DNA of 64,000 bases from MAG-120802 sp049430265 (GTDB lineage Bacteria; Actinomycetota; Actinomycetes; Nanopelagicales; Nanopelagicaceae), in assembly GCA_049430265.1 (NCBI GenBank), contig JBMTBW010000001.1, forward strand, positions 124,001 through 188,000, read 5' to 3'. Shown here piece by piece: positions 33,260 through 42,496 of the stretch. Both the position numbers and the translations under genes were made by a program. The notes below the pieces were generated by a model. It was not told the origin of the DNA. It was given only the letters and a program-made list of their open reading frames with translations, and ran no database searches. The stretch's first letter is position 1. Every line of letters begins with the position of its first letter.

Positions 33260-34623
33260 ATCAAAGCTTTATCGATTCCCTAAGAGGCGCAAAGTGCATT
33301 CTCTTTGGCGCGGGCGTTACTGGAGCGCCAACTCTTGAATTCCTAAAATCAAATGGTGCAACAGTGATTTCAGTTGATGAGAAGGTTCAAGATAATGGAA
33401 TCAAGCGCAGCTTAGATAACAAAGATCTGGTAGGAGTTAGCTTTGCAGTTGTCTCTCCGGGCTGGAGAGTTGATCATCCTTTAATCTCTTTGGTTAGAGG
33501 AGCAGGAATTGAATTAATTAGCGAGATTGACCTTGCCTGGAAGGTCAAGGAGCAGATCTGCCCTAACCAGCGCTGGATAGCGCTAACTGGCACCAACGGT
33601 AAGACAACAACAATTCAAATGCTGGAATCAATGCTCGTTGAATCAGGAATTAATGCTAAAGCCTGTGGGAATCTGGGATTTACCGCTATTGAGGCGGTAG
33701 TTAAATCAAATGCCGATATTTTGGCTCTAGAACTTTCATCATTTCAATTAGAGTGGAGCAATCTTGCTCACTTTGAGTCGGCAGCGATTCTTAACATTGC
33801 CGAAGACCATATCGATTGGCATCAAAGCTTTGAGAATTATCTGGCCGCTAAGTTAAAAATCTCAGAACTGGCAGATTTGGTGATTCTCAATAAAGATGAT
33901 CAGCATTTGGCAAAGAGCGGCAAAAATATTTCTAAGCCAATTACCTGGATTTCACTTCAAGTTCCGAGCAAGGGCGAGATTGGGTTGGTTGAAAATATCA
34001 TTGTCGACCGCGCCTTTATAAACGGCGATGCTGAAGCACTATTTGAGCTAAGTGATGTAACCCCCTCTGTCGGCCATAACGTTTCCAATGCGATGGCTGC
34101 TGCGGCGCTGGCTAGAAGTGTTGGAGCAAAACCAGATGCAATAGCCCAGGGGCTACGAAACTTTAAACTAGATCATCATCGATTAGAGGTTGTACATAAA
34201 AACAGTGGAATAACTTTCATTAATGACTCAAAGGCAACTAATCCCCATGCCGCAATTGCTGCGCTGTATTCTCAACTGGAGTCAATTTGGATAGCTGGGG
34301 GTCTTGCTAAAGGAGCAGCTATGGATGAACTGGCTCAAAGATGCAAGAGCCGTATCAAGGCTGCAATATTAATTGGAAGTGATGCCCCAATCATTAAAGC
34401 TGCGCTATTGAAGCAATCTCCGAATCTTGCTATCTATACAACTGATTTAAGCTTGAAAGGAATCGATGTAATGCACAGCGTTATGAGTATTGTGAAACAG
34501 ATCGCTGTTAGTGGAGATGTGGTGCTACTAGCTCCAGCATGTGCATCGATGGATCAATTTAAGAACTATGCCGATCGTGGCGAGAGTTTTACGCTGGCAG
34601 CAAGGCAGGCATTTAATGAATAA
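33256..34623 (+). CDS. murD: UDP-MurNAc-L-Ala:D-Glu ligase
   Basis: A 455-residue Mur ligase adding D-glutamate. The N-terminal Rossmann-like domain is ILFGAGVTGAP, and the ATP loop is LTGTNGKTTT (about residue 110). 'LELSSFQLEW' (about 158), NIAEDHIDWH and NDSKATNPHAA are MurD features. I start it at the GTG at 33256, which overlaps the mraY stop; a longer frame upstream is only read-through over mraY. Its last 8 nt overlap ftsW. Confidence 0.95.
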   Translation: MNQSFIDSLRGAKCILFGAGVTGAPTLEFLKSNGATVISVDEKVQDNGIKRSLDNKDLVGVSFAVVSPGWRVDHPLISLVRGAGIELISEIDLAWKVKEQICPNQRWIALTGTNGKTTTIQMLESMLVESGINAKACGNLGFTAIEAVVKSNADILALELSSFQLEWSNLAHFESAAILNIAEDHIDWHQSFENYLAAKLKISELADLVILNKDDQHLAKSGKNISKPITWISLQVPSKGEIGLVENIIVDRAFINGDAEALFELSDVTPSVGHNVSNAMAAAALARSVGAKPDAIAQGLRNFKLDHHRLEVVHKNSGITFINDSKATNPHAAIAALYSQLESIWIAGGLAKGAAMDELAQRCKSRIKAAILIGSDAPIIKAALLKQSPNLAIYTTDLSLKGIDVMHSVMSIVKQIAVSGDVVLLAPACASMDQFKNYADRGESFTLAARQAFNE

Positions 34624-35794
34624 ATCTAAGCCTTTATTTGCAACTCCCGCCTCTGCTTATTACTTGATTTTAGGCTCAGTTATCGCCCTCTCCTCGCTGG
34701 GATTGGTTATGGTGCTAAGTGCTTCATCAGTAAAGTCGTTGCGAGAATCTGGCAACTCTTTTAGCTTTGTACTACGCCAAGCACTTTTTCTCATTTTGGC
34801 AGCAGGGCTTGCATGGGTAGCGATGAAACTTCGCTATGAGCTTTGGAAGCCGATCGCCCAAGTCTCACTAGTTGTTTCCTGCGCTCTTCTAGTTCTTCCT
34901 CAGATTGGTGGAATTGGCAAAACTGTTGGTGGTAATACCAACTGGATTGGTATCGGAAGCTTTACCTTGCAGCCCAGTGAGTTTGCAAAATTAGGTTTAA
35001 TCCTCTGGTGCGCTTTAAGGCTTCGTATCCATGATCAAAAGGCAAGCGAGGGGATTGCAAGTAATCCAGCAACCCTAATTATTCCAGGCTTTATGCTTGT
35101 TATGGCTTTGATTCTTTTAGGTCGAGATTTAGGAACTGCAGTTCTTGTTACCGGAATCGTTGCAGGAATTCTCTTCATTTCAGGACTGGCCTTGAAAGTC
35201 TTTGGGGTATTAGCAATGGGGGCTGGCGCGTTGTTTGCGGCCTTAATTCTGCCAAGTGCTAATCGTATGAATAGATTCTCGGCCTTCTTTGATCCCTTTG
35301 CGGAAGAGAATTATCAAGGCGTAGGTTGGCAGCAAGCCCATAGCATCATGGGACTTGCTTCAGGAGGAGCAGTAGGAACTGGTCTTGGAAGCAGTAAGCA
35401 GAAGTGGGGAAGTCTTCCCGAAGTGCATACCGACTTTATATTTGCCGTTATTGGAGAAGAGCTTGGTTTACTTGGAACGCTAGCAACTCTGGGTCTATTT
35501 GGAATTTTAATTCTGGGAATATTTAAAGTTGCAATTAATGCCCAGAACTCTTTTGATCGTTATGTCTGTGCGGGCATTGGATGTTGGATCTCAGTTCAGG
35601 TCCTTCTTAATATCGGAACCGTAATTAGCGTAATTCCCGTAGTTGGAGTAACGCTGCCACTGATTTCCTACGGCGGCTCCTCTCTTATTGCAACTTTCAT
35701 CGCGCTTGGCTATGTACTCGGGGTTTTGCGACGCGACCCTCAAATTGCCTCAGAGATTCGCCAGCGTAAGGCGGCAAGAACTGCGAGAGGATAA
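34616..35794 (+). CDS. ftsW: Septal peptidoglycan polymerase FtsW (SEDS)
   Basis: A 392-residue SEDS-family glycosyltransferase with about ten helices. It polymerises lipid II at the septum with FtsI. Typical sequences are 'VMVLSASSV' in the first helix, GGNTNWIGIGSFTLQPSEFAK (the long SEDS motif, about residues 104-124), GRDLGTAV, 'GEELGLLG' (about 280) and the C-terminal LPLISYGGSSL. The ATG at 34616 overlaps murD. It is 5 nt before murG. Confidence 0.95.
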   Translation: MNKSKPLFATPASAYYLILGSVIALSSLGLVMVLSASSVKSLRESGNSFSFVLRQALFLILAAGLAWVAMKLRYELWKPIAQVSLVVSCALLVLPQIGGIGKTVGGNTNWIGIGSFTLQPSEFAKLGLILWCALRLRIHDQKASEGIASNPATLIIPGFMLVMALILLGRDLGTAVLVTGIVAGILFISGLALKVFGVLAMGAGALFAALILPSANRMNRFSAFFDPFAEENYQGVGWQQAHSIMGLASGGAVGTGLGSSKQKWGSLPEVHTDFIFAVIGEELGLLGTLATLGLFGILILGIFKVAINAQNSFDRYVCAGIGCWISVQVLLNIGTVISVIPVVGVTLPLISYGGSSLIATFIALGYVLGVLRRDPQIASEIRQRKAARTARG

Positions 35795-35799
35795 AGCCC

Positions 35800-36882
35800 A
35801 TGGCGCAGCGTGTGGTCTTTGCAGGCGGGGGAACAGCCGGACATATTGAGCCAGCCTTAGCCGTTGCCGAAGCGCTATTAATAAAAGATTCAAAACTATC
35901 CTGCGAATTCATAGGCGTTAAAGGTGGTCTGGAATCACTTTTGATTCCTAAGAGAGGCTATCGAATTCATTACATTCCAAAGGCTTCATTTCCAAGAAAA
36001 ATTTCTCCAAAAATCCTCCTCTTTCCTTTTCTTTTAGTAGGTGCAATCTTTAAAGCAAGATCGATAATAAAAGGGTCAGATTTAGTAATTGGCTTTGGTG
36101 GATATGTATCAACTCCAGCATACCTTGCAGCTTTTAGCCGAAAGATTCCCATTTTGATCCATGAAGCAAATGCAAAACCTGGGCTAGCTAATCGCCTTGG
36201 AAGGCGGCTAGCTAAAGTAACTGCAGTCAACTTCGAAAAGGTTGCAAAACAATGGTCTGGTTCTGTTTTAACTGGAATGCCAATTCGCCAATCGTTAAAT
36301 AGTCTTGCAGAGCTCTCTAACAAATCAAGTTTCAAGCTGCTCAATTGTCAGAGTTGGGGATTTGATGCCGATCGCCCAGTAGTTGCTATCTTTGGTGGCT
36401 CTCTTGGCTCAACTCATATCAATTCAGTGATTGCAGACTTTCTAAAAAGATTTCAAGACAAATACCAAGAAGTCCAGATTATTCATGCTCTAGGAATAAA
36501 TAATGAACTACCAAAGGCTTCGAGTAATTATCTTCCTCAGCCTTACTTCCATGATATGGCTTCAATATATGGAAGTGCTGATTTGCTAATCACAAGATCT
36601 GGGGCCGTCACCTGCTCTGAACTATCCTCTCTTGGCAAGTATTCAATTCTTATTCCTCTGCCTCATGGCAATGGGGAGCAATTTGATAATGCTGCTGCTC
36701 TAGTGGCTCAAGGTTCAGCCATGATGGTCTCAAATGATGACTTTTCAGCAGAGTGGCTTGATAAAAATCTTGCAGCAGCGTTAAGAAGCGCGGAGAAGTA
36801 TCAGCCTAAATCAGTAGGTAGTAATGCCAAGGCTGCGATGAGAATTGCAGAACTTGCCCAAGAGATTTTGCTAGGAAAATAG
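35800..36882 (+). CDS. murG: Lipid II synthase MurG
   Basis: A 360-residue GT-B glycosyltransferase that adds GlcNAc to lipid I. The Gly-rich loop FAGGGTAGHIEPALA at the N-terminus, GFGGYVSTPA (about residue 98), IHEANAKPG (about 121), FGGSLGS (about 198) and ITRSGAVTCSE plus IPLPHGNGEQ in the C-terminal domain are all present. It acts on the inner face of the membrane. It lies between ftsW (5-nt gap) and murC (6-nt gap). Confidence 0.95.
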   Translation: MAQRVVFAGGGTAGHIEPALAVAEALLIKDSKLSCEFIGVKGGLESLLIPKRGYRIHYIPKASFPRKISPKILLFPFLLVGAIFKARSIIKGSDLVIGFGGYVSTPAYLAAFSRKIPILIHEANAKPGLANRLGRRLAKVTAVNFEKVAKQWSGSVLTGMPIRQSLNSLAELSNKSSFKLLNCQSWGFDADRPVVAIFGGSLGSTHINSVIADFLKRFQDKYQEVQIIHALGINNELPKASSNYLPQPYFHDMASIYGSADLLITRSGAVTCSELSSLGKYSILIPLPHGNGEQFDNAAALVAQGSAMMVSNDDFSAEWLDKNLAAALRSAEKYQPKSVGSNAKAAMRIAELAQEILLGK

Positions 36883-36888
36883 GGCTAA

Positions 36889-38286
36889 ATGAGCAATCAA
36901 GTGATTGGCGATTGGAGCAAAGCTCGAGTCCATTTTGTCGGCATAGGCGGCTCGGGAATGAGTGGCATTGCAAGAATTATGGCTTCGCGAGGAGCAGAAG
37001 TATCAGGCTCTGATTTACATGATTCATCAACTTTAAATGGCCTACGAAGCCTTGGGGCCACTATTCATATTGGTCATAGCAGAGCGAATATAAAGAGCGC
37101 AGATCTAGTTATTAAATCAAGCGCTATTCCTGCAAGTAATCCCGAGCTTGAAGCAGCTCAAGAAAAAGGCATTCCAATTTTGGAGCGAGCCGCCGCTCTG
37201 GCGCAGCTAATGATTGGTACTCGATCTGTAGCTGTTGCTGGAACTCATGGAAAAACTACCACCACATCAATGTTGACAGTTGCTCTGCAGCATTCAGGCC
37301 TTGATCCATCTTTTGCAATTGGAGCAACGGTAAGTAACTCTGGAACAAATGCTCATCAGGGCTCTGGCAATACTTTTATCGTTGAGGCCGATGAATCAGA
37401 TGGCTCCTTTACCGCCTACAAACCGCTAGGAGCAATAATTACCAACATTGAGTTAGATCATGTAGATAACTTTGCAACTCTTGCTCAAATTGACCAGATC
37501 TTTGATGACTTTGTTGCCACTATCAGACCAGATGGCTTTTTAGTTCTATGCATTGATGATCCTGGCGCGCTTCGTTTAATGGAGCGAGTGAAGAAGAAAG
37601 GTTCTTCAATTTCCATCTCAACCTATGGAATAGATAGCGATGCAGATCTACGACTAGATCGAATTCATCTACAACCAAAGAGCGCCGAGGCAAGAGTTAG
37701 TTATAAAGGTAGAGTTTTAGGGCAGATGGAACTTGCCATTACGGGCCGGCATAATCTACTCAACGCCTGCGCTGCTCTGCTGGCAGGCCTTGAGCTTGGC
37801 GCAAATGCAAATGATCTAATCAAAGGATTAGCTCGCTTTAGCGGTGCTAGAAGGCGCTTTGAAATCAAAGGAATTTCTAAGGGGATCACAGTCATTGATG
37901 ACTATGGCCATCATCCAACAGAGATCAAGGCAACCCTTGAGAGCGCAAGGATTTATGCTCAAAGTGGGCGAGTACTGACAGTTTTCCAGCCCCATCGCTA
38001 CTCAAGGACGCAAGTATTTGCCAGTGAATTTGCCAAAGCTCTCTCTGCATCTGATTACACATACTTACTTGAAATCTATCCTGCAAGTGAAAAAGAGATC
38101 CCCGGAGTTAGTTCGCTACTAATTTCAAAAGAAATGGCAAGTAGCAACCATAGCTATCAACCTTCAATGCCAGAGGTTGTGGAGGCCGTTGCAAAGATGG
38201 CCAAGAGTGGCGATTTAATTCTTACCCTAGGAGCTGGAGATGTGAGCTCTTTAGGTAAATTAATTCTAGAGGCTATCGAATCCTAA
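36889..38286 (+). CDS. murC: UDP-MurNAc:L-alanine ligase
   Basis: A 465-residue Mur ligase that starts the peptide stem. It begins with HFVGIGGSGMSGIA (about residue 12), then GSDLHDS, the ATP loop AGTHGKTTTT (about residue 118), VEADESDGSF (about 163), NIELDHVDNF and the C-terminal FQPHRYSRT (about 365), all diagnostic of MurC. It is followed 4 nt later by ftsQ. Confidence 0.96.
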   Translation: MSNQVIGDWSKARVHFVGIGGSGMSGIARIMASRGAEVSGSDLHDSSTLNGLRSLGATIHIGHSRANIKSADLVIKSSAIPASNPELEAAQEKGIPILERAAALAQLMIGTRSVAVAGTHGKTTTTSMLTVALQHSGLDPSFAIGATVSNSGTNAHQGSGNTFIVEADESDGSFTAYKPLGAIITNIELDHVDNFATLAQIDQIFDDFVATIRPDGFLVLCIDDPGALRLMERVKKKGSSISISTYGIDSDADLRLDRIHLQPKSAEARVSYKGRVLGQMELAITGRHNLLNACAALLAGLELGANANDLIKGLARFSGARRRFEIKGISKGITVIDDYGHHPTEIKATLESARIYAQSGRVLTVFQPHRYSRTQVFASEFAKALSASDYTYLLEIYPASEKEIPGVSSLLISKEMASSNHSYQPSMPEVVEAVAKMAKSGDLILTLGAGDVSSLGKLILEAIES

Positions 38287-38290
38287 TTGC

Positions 38291-39058
38291 ATGAAGTTGA
38301 ATCCAAGATTAATTCTGCCTATTTCGATATTGCTCATTGGAGCGCTGGCATATCTTTTGGGCTTTAGCCAAGTGTTTGTGGTGAAAGAAATCAAAATTGA
38401 TATAAAAGATAAGTCCATTGAAAGGCAGGTCAAAGATCGACTCTCCCAACCACCTGCGGTAGTCAAACTGGGAGATCAAATTGCAAGAGTTGATCGTCGA
38501 GAAATAGCCAATCGACTCCGTCAATTTGCTTGGGTTGAAAATGTTGAGTTGGACCGAAATTTAATTAATGGCAAATTACTTATAAATATAATTTCAAGAA
38601 CTCCAATCGCCCGCCTGACCTCAACCACGAGTCCTCAAAGCGTCACTATTGGGTTTATGGGCGAAGACCTTGACTACTTCTATCTTCCTAGGCAGGCTAT
38701 TGATCAGGCTATCGGCTCAGGAGATAAGAGTTGGCAGCAGATACCGGAGTTAACTTTGCCTGCTGGGTCAACAGCTGGGGCAGATAACCAATTAAAGGCC
38801 GCGGCCCGGGAGTTGATAGAGCTATTTAACCAAGAGCTTGCCCCAAGAGGATTTGAATTAACGCGAATTAACGCAAGAGATAACGCCAGCTTCATCGCCT
38901 TTGCTAACTATTCAGGGCGCAACATCGAAATCTCCTGGGGCAGCATCAATGATCTTGGGTTAAAAGTTGAAGTACTAGAGCGTTTATTGGCGCAAGATGA
39001 GAATAAAAAAGTTCGAAAAATCAATTTAATTGATCCATTGAAACCAACGGTTCGATAG
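38291..39058 (+). CDS. ftsQ: Cell division protein FtsQ
   Basis: A 255-residue bitopic protein. A short cytoplasmic N-terminus, one transmembrane helix (about residues 8-28) and an extracytoplasmic POTRA domain beginning 'VFVVKEIKIDI' are visible, followed by a beta-rich domain with 'RQFAWVENVELDRNL'. The position between murC and ftsZ is standard. It scaffolds FtsL and the septal synthase. It lies 4 nt after murC; a 129-nt gap with a separate signal then precedes ftsZ. Confidence 0.88.
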   Translation: MKLNPRLILPISILLIGALAYLLGFSQVFVVKEIKIDIKDKSIERQVKDRLSQPPAVVKLGDQIARVDRREIANRLRQFAWVENVELDRNLINGKLLINIISRTPIARLTSTTSPQSVTIGFMGEDLDYFYLPRQAIDQAIGSGDKSWQQIPELTLPAGSTAGADNQLKAAARELIELFNQELAPRGFELTRINARDNASFIAFANYSGRNIEISWGSINDLGLKVEVLERLLAQDENKKVRKINLIDPLKPTVR

Positions 39059-39187
39059 AAAAGTATTTCCTTAACTAATCGTGTCGGTCTTTGCCACGGG
39101 AGCGCTGCGCAACTACTTTTGCGCGCAGAGTAAACAGAAACTCTAAGTCTAAAGTTGAGAATTAGGGTTTGGAGAGAGGCGAAAAAA
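39059..39187 (+). promoter_or_regulatory. ftsQ-ftsZ intergenic region with possible ftsZ promoter
   Basis: A 6-bp hairpin (CTGCGC 39105-39110 with GCGCAG 39123-39128) is followed by TAAAGT (39150-39155), the same hexamer as the mraZ -10, and by GGAGAGAGG before the GTG. No clear -35 exists. This would let ftsZ be transcribed separately from the cluster. Confidence 0.35.
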
Positions 39188-40315
39188 GTGGCAACACCAC
39201 AGAATTATTTAGCAGTCATCAAAGTTGTTGGAATTGGCGGCGGCGGAGTTAATGCAGTCAATCGCATGATTGATGCGGGGCTAAAAGGCGTTGAGTTCAT
39301 TGCGATTAATACTGATGCGCAAGCACTTCTGATGAGTGATGCTGATGTGAAATTAGATATTGGAAGAAAATTAACTCGCGGTCTTGGTGCAGGTGCTGCG
39401 CCAGAAATTGGCAAGCAAGCAGCAATTGATCACACCGAAGAAATTGAAGAAGTACTTCGTGGCTCAGATATGGTTTTTGTTACTGCAGGAGAGGGCGGCG
39501 GAACTGGAACTGGCGGAGCGCCAATAATTGCAAAGATTGCTAAAGATGCCGGAGCGCTAACAGTTGGCGTAGTAACTCGTCCATTTAGCTTTGAAGGAAA
39601 ACGCCGCGCGATGCAGGCTGATGAAGGAATTGAAAACTTAAGAAAAGAAGTTGACACGCTAATTGTTATTCCAAATGATCGCCTTCTTTCAATCTCTGAT
39701 CGCTCTATCTCAGCACCTGAGGCCTTTAAGACTGCAGATCAAGTTTTACTCTCTGGCGTTCAAGGTATTACTGATTTAATTACCACGCCAGGTTTGATTA
39801 ATCTTGACTTTGCTGATGTAAAGAGCGTTATGGATGGCGCAGGTTCTGCTCTTATGGGAATTGGATCTGCAAGGGGCGAGGCAAGAGCTACTAGAGCTGC
39901 TGAGCTTGCAATCTCATCACCACTACTTGAGGCATCAATCGATGGCGCACATGGCGTTCTTCTCTCCATTGCTGGAGGATCAGATTTAGGTTTATTTGAA
40001 ATTAGCGAGGCAGCAGAGTTGGTTGCAAAGTGCGCACATCCTGATGCCAATATTATCTTTGGAACAGTTATCGATGACGCGCTAGGTGATGAGGTAAGAG
40101 TTACCGTAATTGCTGCCGGCTTTGATGGGGGAGCGCCAAAGAGACTCTCTGTTCCAGTGATCTCAACTGCTGCCTTAAATGGTCAAGCAGATCCAATTGC
40201 GGCAAATGATCCAATCGCTGTTGCAATGGATACACCAGTGACTCCAAGAAGAAAGATAACTTTTGAAGAGTTAGTGGCTGAAGATGAGATTGATATCCCT
40301 GATTTCATGAAGTAG
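39188..40315 (+). CDS. ftsZ: Cell division GTPase FtsZ
   Basis: A 375-residue tubulin homologue that forms the division ring. It has VVGIGGGGVNAVNRM at the N-terminus, the GTP-binding GEGGGTGTGGAP (about residue 100), the T7 loop with 'NLDFADVKSVM' (about 200) and the conserved C-terminal peptide DIDIPDFMK, which binds partners such as SepF. The linker before it is short. The GTG at 39188 is the start; an upstream frame opening adds non-homologous residues. Confidence 0.97.
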   Translation: MATPQNYLAVIKVVGIGGGGVNAVNRMIDAGLKGVEFIAINTDAQALLMSDADVKLDIGRKLTRGLGAGAAPEIGKQAAIDHTEEIEEVLRGSDMVFVTAGEGGGTGTGGAPIIAKIAKDAGALTVGVVTRPFSFEGKRRAMQADEGIENLRKEVDTLIVIPNDRLLSISDRSISAPEAFKTADQVLLSGVQGITDLITTPGLINLDFADVKSVMDGAGSALMGIGSARGEARATRAAELAISSPLLEASIDGAHGVLLSIAGGSDLGLFEISEAAELVAKCAHPDANIIFGTVIDDALGDEVRVTVIAAGFDGGAPKRLSVPVISTAALNGQADPIAANDPIAVAMDTPVTPRRKITFEELVAEDEIDIPDFMK

Positions 40316-40326
40316 TAAGCAGTTAA

Positions 40327-41010
40327 ATGTCGAGGTCGCTCTTTACCTCGCGCCATGGCGGCTTAAGTAGTAATGAATTTGAAAGTTTTAATCTAGCTCT
40401 CCATGTTGGCGATGATGCAAAAACTGTTGAATCAAATCGAGATCTGCTGGCTAAAGAACTTGGCATAAAGCGAAGCGAATTATTCTTTATGAACCAGGTT
40501 CATGGTTCAAGAGTTGTTGAAATTGATGAAAACTCTTCTTATCTAGATGAACCTGAGGCCGATGCCTTATTTACTAGAAGAAGTGGCATCGCCCTTGCTG
40601 TTTTAACTGCAGATTGCATACCACTACTTCTCTCATCGCCCACTGCTATCGCTGCGGTGCATATCGGCAGAAAAGGACTTATTGCAGGAGTTCTAGAGGC
40701 AACGCTAGATAAGTTTGAAAGTTATGGGATTACCTCAAGTCAGATCAGCGCGCTCCTTGGGGCATCAATTTGCGGCACCTGTTATCAGGTAAGTCTTGAA
40801 ATATATCGCCAGGTTGTAGACCAGATAGAGCAGTGCGCCACAGATGAGAATAAGAGATGTCTTGACTTAGAGGCAGGAGTAATCTCGATACTTAAAAGCA
40901 GGGGAATCACCTGGAGCTCACGTGGTGAGTGCAGTAAACATAGCCCTGGATATTTCTCCTTTCGTAGAGATAACAAAACTGGAAGGCAGGCAGGAGTGAT
41001 TATCAGATGA
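40327..41010 (+). CDS. pgeF: Laccase-domain purine nucleoside phosphorylase (PgeF/YfiH)
   Basis: A 227-residue protein of the YfiH/YlmD family, known as a zinc-dependent purine nucleoside phosphorylase/deaminase and linked to peptidoglycan editing. The metal ligands are in NQVHGSRV (about residue 57), TADCIPLL (about 96) and AAVHIGRKGL (about 113). The last motif is usually HAGWRG, so Ala, Trp and Arg are replaced by Ile, Arg and Lys. It follows ftsZ by 11 nt and overlaps yggS by 4 nt. Confidence 0.88.
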   Translation: MSRSLFTSRHGGLSSNEFESFNLALHVGDDAKTVESNRDLLAKELGIKRSELFFMNQVHGSRVVEIDENSSYLDEPEADALFTRRSGIALAVLTADCIPLLLSSPTAIAAVHIGRKGLIAGVLEATLDKFESYGITSSQISALLGASICGTCYQVSLEIYRQVVDQIEQCATDENKRCLDLEAGVISILKSRGITWSSRGECSKHSPGYFSFRRDNKTGRQAGVIIR

Positions 41011-41687
41011 GCGCTAGGCAGATAGAGATAAAGCGCGCTTTAGATGATGTCCGTGCTGAGTTAAAACCTGGGGTTAAATTAATAGTTGTTACTAAGAACT
41101 TTCCAATTAGCGATCTTGAGATACTTTATTCTCTTGGCGAGCGTCAATTTGGAGAGAATCGAGCAAATGAGTTGAGCCCTAAGGCAGAGGCTCTTCCAAA
41201 GGATATTGATTGGCACTTTCAGGGAACTATTCAGAGCAATAAATTAAGAGCAATAGTTTCCGTGGCTAGCTATATCCACTCACTTGATGAGCTACGCCAT
41301 GCTTCTAAAATCTCAGATCTAGCCCTTGAGTTGGGCAAGAAGCAGAGCTGCTTTATTCAAGTTAATTTAGATTCAGAAGAGCTAGTCAAACAAGAAAGTG
41401 ATCGAAGCGGGATTAGAGCAGAGCAATTTAATGCCTTCTCTGAGAGCCTGCTAAAGCTTGCTGGAGTAGAAATCGTTGGAGTTATGGGAGTTGCACCTCT
41501 CAATGAAGATCCTCGGCCAGGCTTTGAAACCCTAAGGAATTTGAGTCAAGAACTTTTGAAAGTCGCTCCAAATGCTGGCTTTATCTCATCGGGAATGAGT
41601 GGGGATTATCGAATTGCAATGGAATATGGCGCGACACATATCAGGCTAGGCAGCTCAATCCTCGGCCCAAGAAGGGTGGGCGAGTAA
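41007..41687 (+). CDS. yggS: YggS-family PLP homeostasis protein
   Basis: A 226-residue single-domain alanine-racemase-fold protein that binds PLP without racemase activity. The PLP lysine is in VTKNFP (about residue 29), followed by GERQFGENRANEL, WHFQGTIQSNK and near the C-terminus SSGMSGDYRIAMEYGATHIRLG (phosphate-binding part). It sits at the standard place between pgeF and sepF. It starts by ATGA with pgeF. Confidence 0.95.
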   Translation: MSARQIEIKRALDDVRAELKPGVKLIVVTKNFPISDLEILYSLGERQFGENRANELSPKAEALPKDIDWHFQGTIQSNKLRAIVSVASYIHSLDELRHASKISDLALELGKKQSCFIQVNLDSEELVKQESDRSGIRAEQFNAFSESLLKLAGVEIVGVMGVAPLNEDPRPGFETLRNLSQELLKVAPNAGFISSGMSGDYRIAMEYGATHIRLGSSILGPRRVGE

Positions 41688-41690
41688 AAT
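41685..41690 (+). promoter_or_regulatory. Candidate -10 of sepF
   Basis: TAAAAT ends 6 nt before the sepF ATG at 41697 and includes the yggS stop codon. This fits a leaderless sepF message in addition to read-through. No -35 is recognisable. Confidence 0.35.
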
Positions 41691-41696
41691 TACGGT

Positions 41697-42146
41697 ATGT
41701 CTAATGCCTTAAGAAAAATGACCAACTATCTCGGTCTCACCGAAGATGATGGAACTAGCGAAGTTGCAACACCTAAAAACAGGGTTACGCCAGTTAAGCG
41801 TGAGAATAAACCACTAACTGTCGCTCCATCTATGACTAGCGCTGCAAAAAATGTAGATGCTGCTCCAATCGATCGCATCGTGACTATTACTCCTAGGTTT
41901 TATAGCGAAGCTAGAGCCATTGGTGAGTATTACCGCGAAGGAAATCCGGTAATCATGAACCTTAGCGATATGGAAGAGTCAGAGCGCAAGAGATTAATTG
42001 ACTTTGCATCAGGTTTGGTTTTCGGTCATGCTGGAACTATTGAGCGCGTAACTTCAAAAGTCTTTCTTCTCTCGCCACCAAATGTGATGGTCAGTTCAGA
42101 AGATAAGACTGCAGCAGCTAACGCTAGCCTCTTTAACCAGAGCTGA
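41697..42146 (+). CDS. sepF: Cell division protein SepF
   Basis: A 149-residue protein with an N-terminal amphipathic segment (about residues 1-14, 'MSNALRKMTNYLGL'), a variable linker and a C-terminal SepF domain (about residues 60-140) with VIMNLSDMEESERKRLIDFASG. It anchors FtsZ filaments to the membrane and is essential in actinobacteria, which lack FtsA. The position after yggS is conserved. Confidence 0.94.
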   Translation: MSNALRKMTNYLGLTEDDGTSEVATPKNRVTPVKRENKPLTVAPSMTSAAKNVDAAPIDRIVTITPRFYSEARAIGEYYREGNPVIMNLSDMEESERKRLIDFASGLVFGHAGTIERVTSKVFLLSPPNVMVSSEDKTAAANASLFNQS

Positions 42147-42158
42147 TTTAATTCTGCT

Positions 42159-42437
42159 GTGATAAATATCAGCAGTTGGATTGTTCTTGCTTTAAATCTC
42201 TTTCTCTTTGCGCTATTTGCTCGTTTAATTCTGGATTATGTCAGGATGTTTCGTCCTGGTTGGCGTCCAAGGGGAGTAATTCTTCCACTTGCTGAAATCA
42301 TCTACATGATTACCGATAAGCCGCTCGGTTTTATTCGCAGGTTTATCCCGCCGCTTCGCATGGGACCTGTGGCACTTGATCTCTCATTTATTGTGCTCTT
42401 CTTTGGAACACAAATTCTTATCGCTTTCATTCGATAA
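42159..42437 (+). CDS. yggT: YggT-family membrane protein
   Basis: A 92-residue protein with two hydrophobic segments (about residues 6-26 and 70-90) separated by 'IYMITDKPLGFIRRFIPPLRMG', which is the YggT core. Relatives in other bacteria affect osmotic tolerance and possibly protein positioning; no reaction is known. The start is a GTG. In related actinobacteria the next gene is divIVA; here it is kynU. Confidence 0.9.
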   Translation: MINISSWIVLALNLFLFALFARLILDYVRMFRPGWRPRGVILPLAEIIYMITDKPLGFIRRFIPPLRMGPVALDLSFIVLFFGTQILIAFIR

Positions 42438-42483
42438 AACTTCCCCTTTTAAGGGCAACTTCTCAAGAACCTAACTCCTGACC

Positions 42484-42489
42484 TAGACT
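42484..42489 (+). promoter_or_regulatory. Candidate -10 of kynU-kynA
   Basis: TAGACT ends 7 nt before the kynU ATG; a leaderless start is likely. No convincing -35 is seen. Confidence 0.4.
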
Positions 42490-42496
42490 CAAGGTT

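Noticed and set aside
42444..42455. Palindrome CCCTTTTAAGGG after yggT as a terminator
   Set aside because: The arms are only 5 bp with a two-base loop and no T tract follows.
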